From an uncultured Agathobaculum sp. (GTDB lineage Bacteria > Bacillota > Clostridia > Oscillospirales > Butyricicoccaceae), in contig NZ_CALWUQ010000008.1 in NCBI RefSeq assembly GCF_944384695.1, forward strand, positions 1-44,979: a stretch of 44,979 nt of DNA. Direction: 5' to 3'. This document shows positions 25,143-31,414 of this stretch, in pieces; within the stretch, counting starts at the first letter, position 1; each line of letters starts with the position of its first letter. The position numbers and the translations under genes were made by a program. Below the pieces are notes generated by a model. That model did not search any database, had not been told where the DNA came from, and saw only the letters and a program-made list of their open reading frames with translations.

Positions 25143-25280
25143 AAAGCGCCGCCGTCTCGTCGGGGGAAACGAGACGACGGCGCTTTGCCGATTCACTACA
25201 CAGATTTGAAAAAGGGGGGTAAAAGAGAAATAAAAGATCGGTAGGCTGTCGACTTGGGATTGCGGCTTCCCTCATCGACA
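25143..25280 (-). ncRNA. Candidate small RNA, copy 1 of 3 (nearest mrp)
   Basis: The transcript is predicted to start near 25280 and run about 140 bases on the minus strand. A 5' hairpin (TGTCGA/TCGACA arms at 25275-25280 and 25247-25252, inner GGGA/TCCC) is followed by a single-stranded stretch with CCCCCC at 25214-25219. An 18-bp terminator-like stem at 25143-25186 follows, its loop displaying UUUCCCCC (25162-25169). The U tract after the stem is short. The 5' half is nearly identical to copy 3. No protein reading frame is conserved among the copies. Confidence 0.72.
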
Positions 25281-25285
25281 TGCTT

Positions 25286-25339
25286 AGTATACCCCATGCA
25301 GCGGGAAAAAGTGTGAACAGATTATAAATATGCTGTGAA
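25286..25339 (-). promoter_or_regulatory. Promoter and three 11-bp repeats of sRNA copy 1
   Basis: On the minus strand TTCACA (25334-25339), TTTATA (25323-25328) and TTCACA (25312-25317) lie at 11-bp steps. Exactly 20 bases and a -10 TATACT (25286-25291) follow. This is the layout found before htrA. Confidence 0.68.
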
Positions 25340-25379
25340 AGAATTGTTTCCAGCTGTTTTTTTTCATAAACGTGGGAAA

Positions 25380-25530
25380 CGCCCTGTTTTCCAAAAGGGG
25401 GAAATGGAAAACAGGGCGCACGCCAATGCAAAATGAAAAAGAGGATAAAAAAAGAAAAGGTGAAAGAAAGAAAACATTATGATGTAAAAAAGGGGGTTAT
25501 CGGTTGGGCTGGTGTCTTTCCCTTCCAACA
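25380..25530 (-). ncRNA. Candidate small RNA, copy 2 of 3 (divergent copy)
   Basis: The predicted start is near 25530, giving a minus-strand transcript of about 150 bases. A short GTTGG/CCAAC 5' hairpin precedes CCCCC at 25492-25496 and a purine-poor stretch. A 14-bp stem at 25380-25418 (CGCCCTGTTTTCCA arm) follows, with UUUCCCCC in the loop (25397-25404). The body differs from copies 1 and 3, but promoter layout, both C-rich motifs and the loop octamer are kept. This pattern suggests selection on the RNA. Confidence 0.66.
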
Positions 25531-25535
25531 ATCAT

Positions 25536-25589
25536 AGTATACCGCACCCGGGCGAAAAAAGTGTGAACAGCTTTTGAACAGAGTTTGAA
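25536..25589 (-). promoter_or_regulatory. Promoter and three 11-bp repeats of sRNA copy 2
   Basis: On the minus strand TTCAAA (25584-25589), TTCAAA (25573-25578) and TTCACA (25562-25567) lie at exact 11-bp steps. A 20-base gap and -10 TATACT (25536-25541) follow. Confidence 0.68.
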
Positions 25590-25626
25590 AGGTTTATGAC
25601 ATTGCCCGCGCCGCCTGAAGGACGGG

Positions 25627-25756
25627 AAAAACCCCCGGTCCATGGGGGAAATGGAACCGGGGGTTTTTCACTCATTTCACAAAATAAAGGGGGGGTAAAA
25701 GAGAAATAAAAGATCGGTAGGCTGTCGATTCGGGATTGCGGCTTCCCTTATCGACA
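25627..25756 (-). ncRNA. Candidate small RNA, copy 3 of 3 (nearest dnaC-like gene)
   Basis: The predicted start is near 25756, giving a minus-strand transcript of about 130 bases. The 5' hairpin pairs TGTCGAT with ATCGACA (25750-25756 and 25723-25729) around an inner GGGA/TCCC. A C7 tract at 25689-25695 is flanked by U and A. The terminator stem (25627-25668) pairs AAAAACCCCCGG with CCGGGGGTTTTT and adds TCCAT/ATGGA, with UUUCCCCC at 25644-25651 in the loop. UUUUU follows, the best terminator of the three. Confidence 0.74.
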
Positions 25757-25761
25757 TGCTT

Positions 25762-25815
25762 AGTATACCCCATCCTGCCGGGGAATATGTGAATAAATTT
25801 TGAACGTGCTGTGAA
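25762..25815 (-). promoter_or_regulatory. Promoter and three 11-bp repeats of sRNA copy 3
   Basis: On the minus strand TTCACA (25810-25815), TTCAAA (25799-25804) and TTCACA (25788-25793) lie at 11-bp steps. A 20-base gap and -10 TATACT (25762-25767) follow. The outermost repeat is only eight bases from the end of the dnaC-like gene. Confidence 0.7.
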
Positions 25816-25823
25816 AGAATTGT

Positions 25824-26822
25824 TTACATTTTCCTTTGCTTTTTCATCAGGCGAATATCGTCCCCGAAAAAGCGCAGCGACACAAACTCGCCCAGCAGGC
25901 GGGACGCCACAGCGGGCGAATATTTTTCCGCCAGCGCATCCGGCGGCAGGTTGGTGTTGACGATCATCGGCCGCCCCGCCATCAGGCGGTTGTTAATCAG
26001 GTTATACAGGGCGGACACGGTAAACGCCGTGCCCATTTCGGTGCCCATATCGTCGATGATGAGCAAATCCGCCCGCTCGTATCGCGCGGCGCGCTCGGCT
26101 GCGGCTTCGCCGTCGCCGTTGCCGAATTTGATTGTCTCATATGCCGCGACAATGTTGATCGCCGTATCGTATGCAACTGAAAAGCCGCGGGCAGCAACCG
26201 CCTCCGCAATGCAAGAGGACAGGAAGGTTTTCCCCAAACCGGTCGAGCCATACAGCAGCAGATTGGGCGAATGCGGCCCGAATTTTTCGGCATACGTCTT
26301 GCACTCGTCCAGATTGTACTCCATATTTTCCCGCGGAGACAGTCCCAACCGTGCGTCCGGCCGGGTGGAATAATAATCCATGCGGAAATGCGCGAAATTC
26401 TGGTCACGGATGGGCAGCACTGCGGACAACTGCTCGCGCAGCAGCTCGGCATACCGTGCCTTGACGCATTCGCAGGTCGCACTGCCCGCATAGCCCGTAT
26501 CCCCGCACTTTTCGCACATCGGTTTTTCGGTAAGGTAATCGGCATCCAGCCCCATGCCGCGCAGCAGCTCGGCACGCTCAGCCTGCAACGCCAGATTTTG
26601 CCCGCGCAGCTGCGCAATCGCTGCGGCCGGGTCGCCGCCCGTGTTCAGGGCTGCGCGCAGCACGGATGCTGCCGTCTGCGACAGCGTGCGGTCAATCGCG
26701 CGGATGCGCGGCTCACGCGCATATACCTCGCGCCGCCGTTCCTCAAACGCCTCGCTGCGCGCTGTGCGCTCGCGTTCTAGCTCGCGCCGCGCCGCCGCCA
26801 ATAGTTTTCTATCGTATCCCAT
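25824..26822 (-). CDS. DnaC/DnaI-type helicase-loader ATPase
   Basis: This 332-residue AAA+ protein resembles DnaI/DnaC loaders that place the replicative helicase on DNA. Its N-terminal helical domain is followed by a zinc motif, CEKCGDTGYAGSATCEC (C-x2-C ... C-x-C). The ATPase domain has Walker A YGSTGLGKTFL, Walker B LLIIDDMGTE and sensor segment PMIVNTNLPPDALAEKY. The C-terminal LRFFGDDIRLMKKQRK is typical of DnaC-like proteins of this order. It starts three bases after dnaD, and the two form the primosome-loading unit. Confidence 0.9.
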   Translation of the reverse strand: MGYDRKLLAAARRELERERTARSEAFEERRREVYAREPRIRAIDRTLSQTAASVLRAALNTGGDPAAAIAQLRGQNLALQAERAELLRGMGLDADYLTEKPMCEKCGDTGYAGSATCECVKARYAELLREQLSAVLPIRDQNFAHFRMDYYSTRPDARLGLSPRENMEYNLDECKTYAEKFGPHSPNLLLYGSTGLGKTFLSSCIAEAVAARGFSVAYDTAINIVAAYETIKFGNGDGEAAAERAARYERADLLIIDDMGTEMGTAFTVSALYNLINNRLMAGRPMIVNTNLPPDALAEKYSPAVASRLLGEFVSLRFFGDDIRLMKKQRKM

Positions 26823-26825
26823 GGC

Positions 26826-27752
26826 TTATTCCTCCGTTTTGCGGCGATGGCTGCGCACACGCGCCGCCCAGTCCTGCTCCCATGCAGCCAGCGTGCCGGG
26901 GTCGGTCGGCTGCGCGGGTGTCTGTCCGACCGCCGCCCTCGTTTCGGGCTCGAGCGCGGTAATTTCGCTGACTGTATGTACACCCGCCTCGTCCCAGCGG
27001 CGCAAAATGCCCAGCGTGTAATCCAAACTCTTGTGTCCCTGCTGCTTGTCCGTGCGCCGGACCGCCAACTCAATCGCCTCAGGCGGGAAGCCGTGCGCAA
27101 GTGCAAAACGACACACGCGCTGCTCCTTGGGCGCGGGCTGCGCCGGGTCTGCGCCGAGCGCCTTGTACACCGCCTCGCTCAACGGCTTTTCGTTTTCCTT
27201 GCGCGCCAGATACTGCTGTGCCTGCTGCGCAGTCACCACGCCCATATCCGCCCACAGATAGGTTTCGCGCCGGATGTCGCTCAGCCGCACCACGCCTTTT
27301 TCGCCCTTGAGGTAGGAGAGCAGCTCGATAATCGCGCCCGCTGACAGCCCCAGATAGTCATAAGCGGTCAGCAGGCAGCGCAATTGTCCTTCGGTCAGCG
27401 TGCGGCCGAGCACACTCTCCGCGCTCTCACAGACCGCCGCAAATTTATGGTCGTCCAGCCGCGCGCGGCGCAGTTCATCTGCGGTATACTGTGGGGTATC
27501 CGAGGGCTTGTCCGCCTGCGGCGGCGCAGCAGGCGTGACCAGACCGTTGAGTGTGAACGCCGCGCGCTCATACCGCTCCTGCGGTAAATGCAGTGCACGC
27601 GCTGCGGTTTTGCCGTCCGCGCTGCCGTGCCGCAGGACATAAAGATAGAGCAGCGCCGCGTCGCCGTCCGCGGCCGCAATCAGCTTGTCCAGCATATCAC
27701 AGCGCGCCACGCGCAAATCGCCCTCCGGGAGCGATACAGAGGTCTGGGCCAT
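26826..27752 (-). CDS. DnaD-domain replication initiation protein
   Basis: This 308-residue protein has an N-terminal winged-helix-like part (DMLDKLIAAADGDAALLYLYVLRHG) and a linker near residue 75 rich in Pro and Asp. A DnaB/DnaD C-terminal domain covers residues about 110-185, ESVLGRTLTEGQLRCLLTAYDYLGLSAGAIIELLSYL, then an IRRETYLWADMGV stretch. A second related helical repeat, AVYKALG ... RVCRFALAHGFPPEAIELAVRR, lies at about 195-255. Such proteins cooperate with DnaI-like loaders at origins and restart sites. The start follows GGAAAGG and a good promoter. It is the first gene of the dnaD-dnaC pair. Confidence 0.87.
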   Translation of the reverse strand: MAQTSVSLPEGDLRVARCDMLDKLIAAADGDAALLYLYVLRHGSADGKTAARALHLPQERYERAAFTLNGLVTPAAPPQADKPSDTPQYTADELRRARLDDHKFAAVCESAESVLGRTLTEGQLRCLLTAYDYLGLSAGAIIELLSYLKGEKGVVRLSDIRRETYLWADMGVVTAQQAQQYLARKENEKPLSEAVYKALGADPAQPAPKEQRVCRFALAHGFPPEAIELAVRRTDKQQGHKSLDYTLGILRRWDEAGVHTVSEITALEPETRAAVGQTPAQPTDPGTLAAWEQDWAARVRSHRRKTEE

Positions 27753-27787
27753 CGGTTCATTTCCTTTCCAAATGGGGATTGTTTCTT

Positions 27788-27816
27788 ATTATATCACACG
27801 CCGCATATACGAGCAA
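27788..27816 (-). promoter_or_regulatory. Sigma-A promoter of dnaD-dnaC
   Basis: On the minus strand TTGCTC and a perfect TATAAT are separated by 17 bases, about 36 bases upstream of the dnaD start. Confidence 0.65.
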
Positions 27817-27871
27817 ATGGAAAAGAGCGGGACGCAGGACGTGATATTTTGCACGCGCCACGCGCGGACAG

Positions 27872-27902
27872 AAAAAAGGCAGGACATGCGCCTGCCTTTT
27901 TT
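27872..27902 (-). terminator. Terminator of the rpsO-pnp transcript
   Basis: AAAAAAGGCAGG and CCTGCCTTTTTT pair over 12 bp with a 7-base loop, and on the minus strand TTTTTTCTG ends the structure. It follows the three-hairpin element after pnp. Confidence 0.8.
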
Positions 27903-27920
27903 CACAAACAGCAAAACGGC

Positions 27921-28018
27921 GCAGGAATCCTAATTCCTGCACTGCTTTGCTGCAATAGGCATTCCCAGCCGCAGGCTGGCGATGCCGTCCCTCGTTTCAG
28001 GCTGTACGCCTGAAACGA
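27921..28018 (-). repeat. Multi-hairpin element in the pnp 3' region
   Basis: Starting four bases from the pnp stop on the minus strand, hairpins occur at 27992-28018 (TCGTTTCAGGC/GCCTGAAACGA, 11 bp), 27958-27986 (GGCAT..CCAGCC/GGCTGG..ATGCC) and 27921-27940 (GCAGGAAT/ATTCCTGC). The first begins TCGTTT and ends AAACGA. The matching first hairpin after htrA has TCGYTT/AARCGA ends, and in both sites the second hairpin carries GGCATCGCC or GGCGATGC. The two regions look like copies of one element. Confidence 0.45.
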
Positions 28019-28021
28019 AAG

Positions 28022-30145
28022 TTATTTTACCTTTTCCTCTTCCTTGACGTCCTTCATAGACAGGTTGACGCGGCCCTTGTCGTCGATTTCCATGACCTTG
28101 ACCCAGACCATGTCGCCTTCCTTGACAGCGTCCTCCACCTTCTCGATGCGGTGGTCGGCCAGCTTGGAGATGTGCACCATGCCGTCCTTACCCGGCAGCA
28201 GGTTGACGAACGCACCGAAATTCATCAGGCGCACTACCTTGCCGTAGTAGATTTCGCCCGGCTCAGGCTCCTTGACAATGGCCTCAATCATCTTCTTGGC
28301 CTTCTCCGCGTCGGATGCCTTGACCGCCGCGATGGTAACTGTGCCGTCATCCTCGATATCGACCTTGGCGCCCGACTCAGCCACGATATTCTGAATCACG
28401 CTGCCGCCCTTACCGATGACCTCACGAATCTTGTCCGGATGGATGTGCATAGTGGTCATCTTGGGCGCCCACTCGGATACATCCGCACGCGGCGCCGGGA
28501 TTGCCTTGAGCATAATCTCATCGAGAATGCCATAGCGGGCAACGCGGCACTTCTCAAACGCCTGCTTGATGATGTTCGGAGTCAGGCCATCGACCTTGAT
28601 ATCGACCTGAATGGCCGTGATACCCTTCTTGGTGCCGGCAACCTTGAAGTCCATGTCGCCGTAGAAGTCCTCTACGCCCTGAATATCGGTGAAGGTGGTC
28701 TCCTGACCGCCGTCGGTAATCAGGCCGCAGGAAATACCGGCAACCGGCGCCTTAATCGGCACACCGGCGTCCATCAGCGCGAGGGTCGAGCCGCAAACCG
28801 AGCCTTGCGAGGTCGAACCGTTGGAGGAAATGACCTCGGAAACCAGGCGCAGCGCATACGGGAACTCGCTGACCGGCGGGATAACCGGCAGCAGCGCGCG
28901 CTCAGCCAGCGCGCCGTGGCCAATCTCACGACGGCCGGGGCTGCGGGACGGACGGGTTTCACCGACCGAGAAGGACGGGAAGTTGTAGTGGTGGATATAG
29001 CGCTTTTCCTTCTCTTCGAAGATGGTGTCCAGCTCCTGCGCGTCGCCCAGCGTGCCCAGCGTGCAGAGCGTCAGCACCTGCGTCTGGCCGCGGGTGAACA
29101 TACCCGAACCGTGTACGCGCGGCAGCACATGCACCTCGGCAGCCAGCGGGCGGACTTCCTCCATGCCGCGGCCGTCGACGCGCTTGCCGTTTGCCAGCCA
29201 GCGGCGCACAATCTTCTTTTCCAGCTTGTCCACGCACTCGGCAAGGTTCGCGCCGTGCTCTTCCTTGTATTCGTCGGAAAGCGTCGCCTCGAACGCATCG
29301 ACAATCTCACGCACGCCTGCATCGCGCACGGTCTTGTCGTCGGTATCCATCGCAACCTCGAACTTGTCGTTGCACTCTGCCTCGAGCTTGTCAAACAGGT
29401 CGTGGTCGATGTCGTGATGTTCGTACTCAAACTTCGGCTTGCCGATTTCGTCCTTGATGCCCTGAATGAACGCACAAATCTTCTTGAGCTCCTCATGCGC
29501 TTCCATCAAAGCGTTGAACATATCGTCCTCGGGCACTTCCTTTGCGCCCGCCTCAATCATGACAATCTTATCCTTGGTCGCGCACAGCGTCACGTCCATT
29601 TCGGACTGCTTGCGCTGCTCGGACGTGGGATTGATGATGGTCTTGCCGTCGATGATGCCGACCTGACAGCCCGCAACAACATAGTCGAACGGGATGTCCG
29701 AAATCGAAACCGCGATGGACGCGCCCAGCAGGCCGACCACCTCGGGAGAGTTATCGTAATCATTTTCCAGCACGGTGCAGACGATAGACACGTCGTTGCG
29801 CAAATCCTTCGGGAACAACGGACGCATCGGGCGGTCGATTTGGCGGGAGGCCAGAATCGCGCGCTCGCTCGGACGGCCCTCGCGGCGCATAAAGCTACCC
29901 GGGATGCGGCCTACCGCATACAGGCGCTCTTCAAAATCAACCGAGAGCGGGAAAAAGTCGATGCCGTCGCGCGGCTTGGCCGATGCGGTCGCGGTGACGA
30001 GCACGGCGGTGTCGCCATAGCGCACCAGACACGAACCGTTGGCCAGCTGCGCCATCTTGCCGGTTTCGACAGTCAGCTTGCGGCCGGCGATCTCGGTCTC
30101 AAAAACGCGATAGTTTTTGAAGTCAAAGGGGTTGATGTTTGCCAT
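28022..30145 (-). CDS. pnp: Polyribonucleotide nucleotidyltransferase
   Basis: PNPase degrades RNA phosphorolytically from the 3' end and joins RNA decay complexes. The 707-residue protein has two RNase PH-like domains (about residues 10-230 and 310-550) separated by a helical linker. The second contains the active-site block with GRREIGHGALAERAL and the NGSTSQGSVCGSTLALMDAGVP motif. A KH domain (GKGGSVIQNIVAESGAKVDIEDDGTV) and an S1 domain (YYGKVVRLMNFGAFVNLLPGKDGMVHIS) follow. The ATG at 30145 follows AAAGGAGG; the upstream open frame is ignored. It lies downstream of rpsO, as in most bacteria, with a large stem-loop between. Confidence 0.97.
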   Translation of the reverse strand: MANINPFDFKNYRVFETEIAGRKLTVETGKMAQLANGSCLVRYGDTAVLVTATASAKPRDGIDFFPLSVDFEERLYAVGRIPGSFMRREGRPSERAILASRQIDRPMRPLFPKDLRNDVSIVCTVLENDYDNSPEVVGLLGASIAVSISDIPFDYVVAGCQVGIIDGKTIINPTSEQRKQSEMDVTLCATKDKIVMIEAGAKEVPEDDMFNALMEAHEELKKICAFIQGIKDEIGKPKFEYEHHDIDHDLFDKLEAECNDKFEVAMDTDDKTVRDAGVREIVDAFEATLSDEYKEEHGANLAECVDKLEKKIVRRWLANGKRVDGRGMEEVRPLAAEVHVLPRVHGSGMFTRGQTQVLTLCTLGTLGDAQELDTIFEEKEKRYIHHYNFPSFSVGETRPSRSPGRREIGHGALAERALLPVIPPVSEFPYALRLVSEVISSNGSTSQGSVCGSTLALMDAGVPIKAPVAGISCGLITDGGQETTFTDIQGVEDFYGDMDFKVAGTKKGITAIQVDIKVDGLTPNIIKQAFEKCRVARYGILDEIMLKAIPAPRADVSEWAPKMTTMHIHPDKIREVIGKGGSVIQNIVAESGAKVDIEDDGTVTIAAVKASDAEKAKKMIEAIVKEPEPGEIYYGKVVRLMNFGAFVNLLPGKDGMVHISKLADHRIEKVEDAVKEGDMVWVKVMEIDDKGRVNLSMKDVKEEEKVK

Positions 30146-30188
30146 GTTTTTTCCTCCTTTTTTGTGTTGCGGAGGGCGGCGCATCCCT

Positions 30189-30249
30189 TTTTTAGCACTT
30201 GAAGCAAACACGGAAAACCGGGCTCCGGCTCTGCTTCAACTGCTAAAAA
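30189..30249 (-). promoter_or_regulatory. Long stem-loop in the rpsO-pnp intergenic leader
   Basis: TTTTTAGCA-C-TTGAAGCA (30189-30206) pairs with TGCTTCAA-C-TGCTAAAAA (30232-30249), giving 17 bp with one C/C mismatch. The 25-base loop has its own CCGG-type pairing. It is not a terminator, because no T run follows on the minus strand. In E. coli a stem-loop at this place is cut by RNase III and used by PNPase to limit its own synthesis; the same role is inferred here. Confidence 0.5.
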
Positions 30250-30283
30250 GCGGTTTTGCCGCCTTCCTTTTGAAAACAGAAAC

Positions 30284-30304
30284 AGGGGAGCAGACTGCTC
30301 CCCT
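30284..30304 (-). terminator. Partial terminator after rpsO
   Basis: AGGGGAGCAG and CTGCTCCCCT pair over 10 bp with a 1-base centre. On the minus strand GTTTCTGTTTT follows. It probably ends part of the rpsO transcripts and lets others continue into pnp. Confidence 0.6.
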
Positions 30305-30319
30305 ATTTGCTTGTTCTTC

Positions 30320-30586
30320 TTACTTACGGATGCCGAGCTTGGCAATCAGCGCACGATAGCGGTTGATGTCCTTCTTCTGCAGGTAAGCCAGCATGGAACG
30401 GCGCTGGCCGACCATCTTGAGCAGGCCGCGGCGGGAGTGGTTGTCCTTCTTGTGAACCTTCAGGTGCTCGGTCAGCTCCTGAATGCGCGCGGTCAGGATG
30501 GCTACCTGAACCTCCGGAGAACCGGTATCGGTTGCATGAATGCGGTTTGCCTCAATAACGGCAGTCTTTTCTTCCTTACGGATCAT
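30320..30586 (-). CDS. rpsO: 30S ribosomal protein S15
   Basis: S15 binds 16S rRNA early and nucleates assembly of the small-subunit platform. The 88-residue sequence is full length: [35 protein letters not shown], then [33 protein letters not shown]. The ATG at 30586 gives the conserved N-terminus; an in-frame GTG four codons upstream overlaps the AAAGGTG ribosome-binding site. It is preceded by a structured leader and a strong promoter and followed by pnp. Confidence 0.97.
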   Translation of the reverse strand: MIRKEEKTAVIEANRIHATDTGSPEVQVAILTARIQELTEHLKVHKKDNHSRRGLLKMVGQRRSMLAYLQKKDINRYRALIAKLGIRK

Positions 30587-30631
30587 GTTGTGTTTCACCT
30601 TTCAAATGATATTTTTTTACTTACCCACAGG

Positions 30632-30691
30632 CTGAGCTGCGGCTGGTGAAATGGGTACGGTAGGGACATACCCGGAACTCCGGCAGCTAAG
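30632..30691 (-). promoter_or_regulatory. Structured rpsO leader, possible S15-binding three-way junction
   Basis: On the minus strand CTTAGCTGC (30683-30691) pairs with GCAGCTCAG (30632-30640), with one mismatch. It encloses two hairpins, CGGA/TCCG and GGGTA/TACCC. This is a three-way junction. S15 recognises a three-way junction in 16S rRNA and in some rpsO leaders, so autogenous control is plausible. The pairing is seen; the function is inferred. Confidence 0.5.
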
Positions 30692-30712
30692 CGCGGGGCG
30701 AAAGTACAATAT

Positions 30713-30741
30713 ATGATACCATGCCCGCACGAATTTGTAAA
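30713..30741 (-). promoter_or_regulatory. Sigma-A promoter of rpsO-pnp
   Basis: On the minus strand TTTACA and TATCAT are separated by 17 bases. The predicted start near 30706 gives a leader of about 120 bases. Confidence 0.65.
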
Positions 30742-30854
30742 GCAATTTCTTATTTTTTATTTACTTTGCCGCATTTTTGCACTTTTCTTTAGGCGTTTTG
30801 TCGAATTGTACAATTATGAACAAATTGTGAACAGGATTTTGTCGATTTTTTATC

Positions 30855-30884
30855 TTGTCCCAACAACTTCGACAGTGCTATAAT
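30855..30884 (+). promoter_or_regulatory. Plus-strand promoter upstream of a possible sRNA
   Basis: TTGTCC and TATAAT are separated by 18 bases on the plus strand. No coding sequence follows before a strong terminator at 31048, so the product would be a short RNA. Confidence 0.45.
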
Positions 30885-30890
30885 TCTACC

Positions 30891-31048
30891 ATCATCGGTG
30901 GACAGCTGAACATCCTTTCGCTTGAAACCGTTTTTATTTATTGCTAAAGACACGCGACGGGGCGGTGCAATAGCGCGGCCTGATGTCGCGTTCTTTTTTT
31001 GCCTGCCGCTGCGCCTCCGGGGCATTTTGCCGCCGGAGGCGTTTTTTT
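30891..31048 (+). ncRNA. Candidate plus-strand small RNA between rpsO and the sigma-like gene
   Basis: The stretch between 30587 and 31096 has no convincing gene. It holds the rpsO leader and promoter on the minus strand. On the plus strand a promoter (30855-30884) is followed about 160 bases later by a classic terminator. A weaker hairpin (CGCGAC/GTCGCG, 30953-30990) followed by TTCTTTTTTT lies between, so RNAs of about 110 and 158 bases are possible. I could not match the sequence to 6S, SRP or another known RNA. Confidence 0.42.
31012..31048 (+). terminator. Strong plus-strand terminator
   Basis: CGCCTCCGG and CCGGAGGCG pair over 9 bp around an inner GGCA/TGCC stem, followed by seven T residues on the plus strand only. 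No plus-strand protein gene precedes it, which supports a non-coding transcript. Confidence 0.75.
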
Positions 31049-31096
31049 ATGCCTGTCCGACACATACTGCCTTGCAGACCCGTGCAACACCGCCAT

Positions 31097-31414
31097 TCAT
31101 GCAAAAGCATTGTTCCGCAGTTCCAGATTATACGCCAGCAGCACACGCAACCGTTTTTTGCCGCGCGTCAGGTGGCGCGACACCGCCGACTGGCTGATGC
31201 CCAAACGGTAGGAGATTTCCTTACCGGATAGCCCTTCCACTTCGCTCATCCACAGCACCTCATACTGCCGTGCGGTCAGCTGCTCCTGCAACGCATGGAA
31301 GAATGCTTCGCGGAATTTCGCGCGGAACGCACTGTCATCGCCGCCCAGTTCCGCCAAATACTGCTCGTATGCCGCGTGGTCCGCCACCTGCTCAGACAGC
31401 TTTCCTGTTTTCAT
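31097..31414 (-). CDS. Sigma-70 region 4-like HTH protein, SOS-box operon
   Basis: This 105-residue protein ends in a helix-turn-helix like sigma factor region 4: LTARQYEVLWMSEVEGLSGKEISYRLGISQSAVSRHLTRGKKRLR (about residues 45-90). No region 2 is present, so it cannot be a complete sigma factor; it may be a small regulator or an anti-sigma-like remnant. The ATG at 31414 follows AGGGGAGGGGAA; the open frame upstream lies inside the preceding gene. It overlaps that gene by 23 bases. The operon promoter carries a perfect LexA box, which predicts induction by DNA damage. Confidence 0.72.
   Translation of the reverse strand: MKTGKLSEQVADHAAYEQYLAELGGDDSAFRAKFREAFFHALQEQLTARQYEVLWMSEVEGLSGKEISYRLGISQSAVSRHLTRGKKRLRVLLAYNLELRNNAFA

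Noticed and set aside
25143..25756. CRISPR array for the tandem repeats at 25140-25820
   Set aside because: Units are about 240 bases with internal promoters and hairpins, not short repeats with unique spacers.
25788..25815. TTCACA repeats as DnaA boxes near dnaD-dnaC
   Set aside because: They differ from TTATCCACA and have a strict 11-bp period tied to a -10 box, which fits a response regulator better than an origin.
28151..30202. Long plus-strand open frame opposite pnp (and similar long frames opposite cdaA, glmU, DUF4914 and kinase genes)
   Set aside because: Antisense shadows caused by high G+C third positions; no start signals and no recognisable domains.
30789..31025. Minus-strand open frame of 78 codons upstream of rpsO
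   Set aside because: It has no ribosome-binding site or family resemblance, runs over the sRNA promoter and terminator, and its composition is not protein-like.
30891..31048. 6S, SRP or tmRNA identity for the plus-strand RNA
   Set aside because: The ends do not pair as in 6S, no SRP tetraloop motif is visible, and there is no tRNA-like part.
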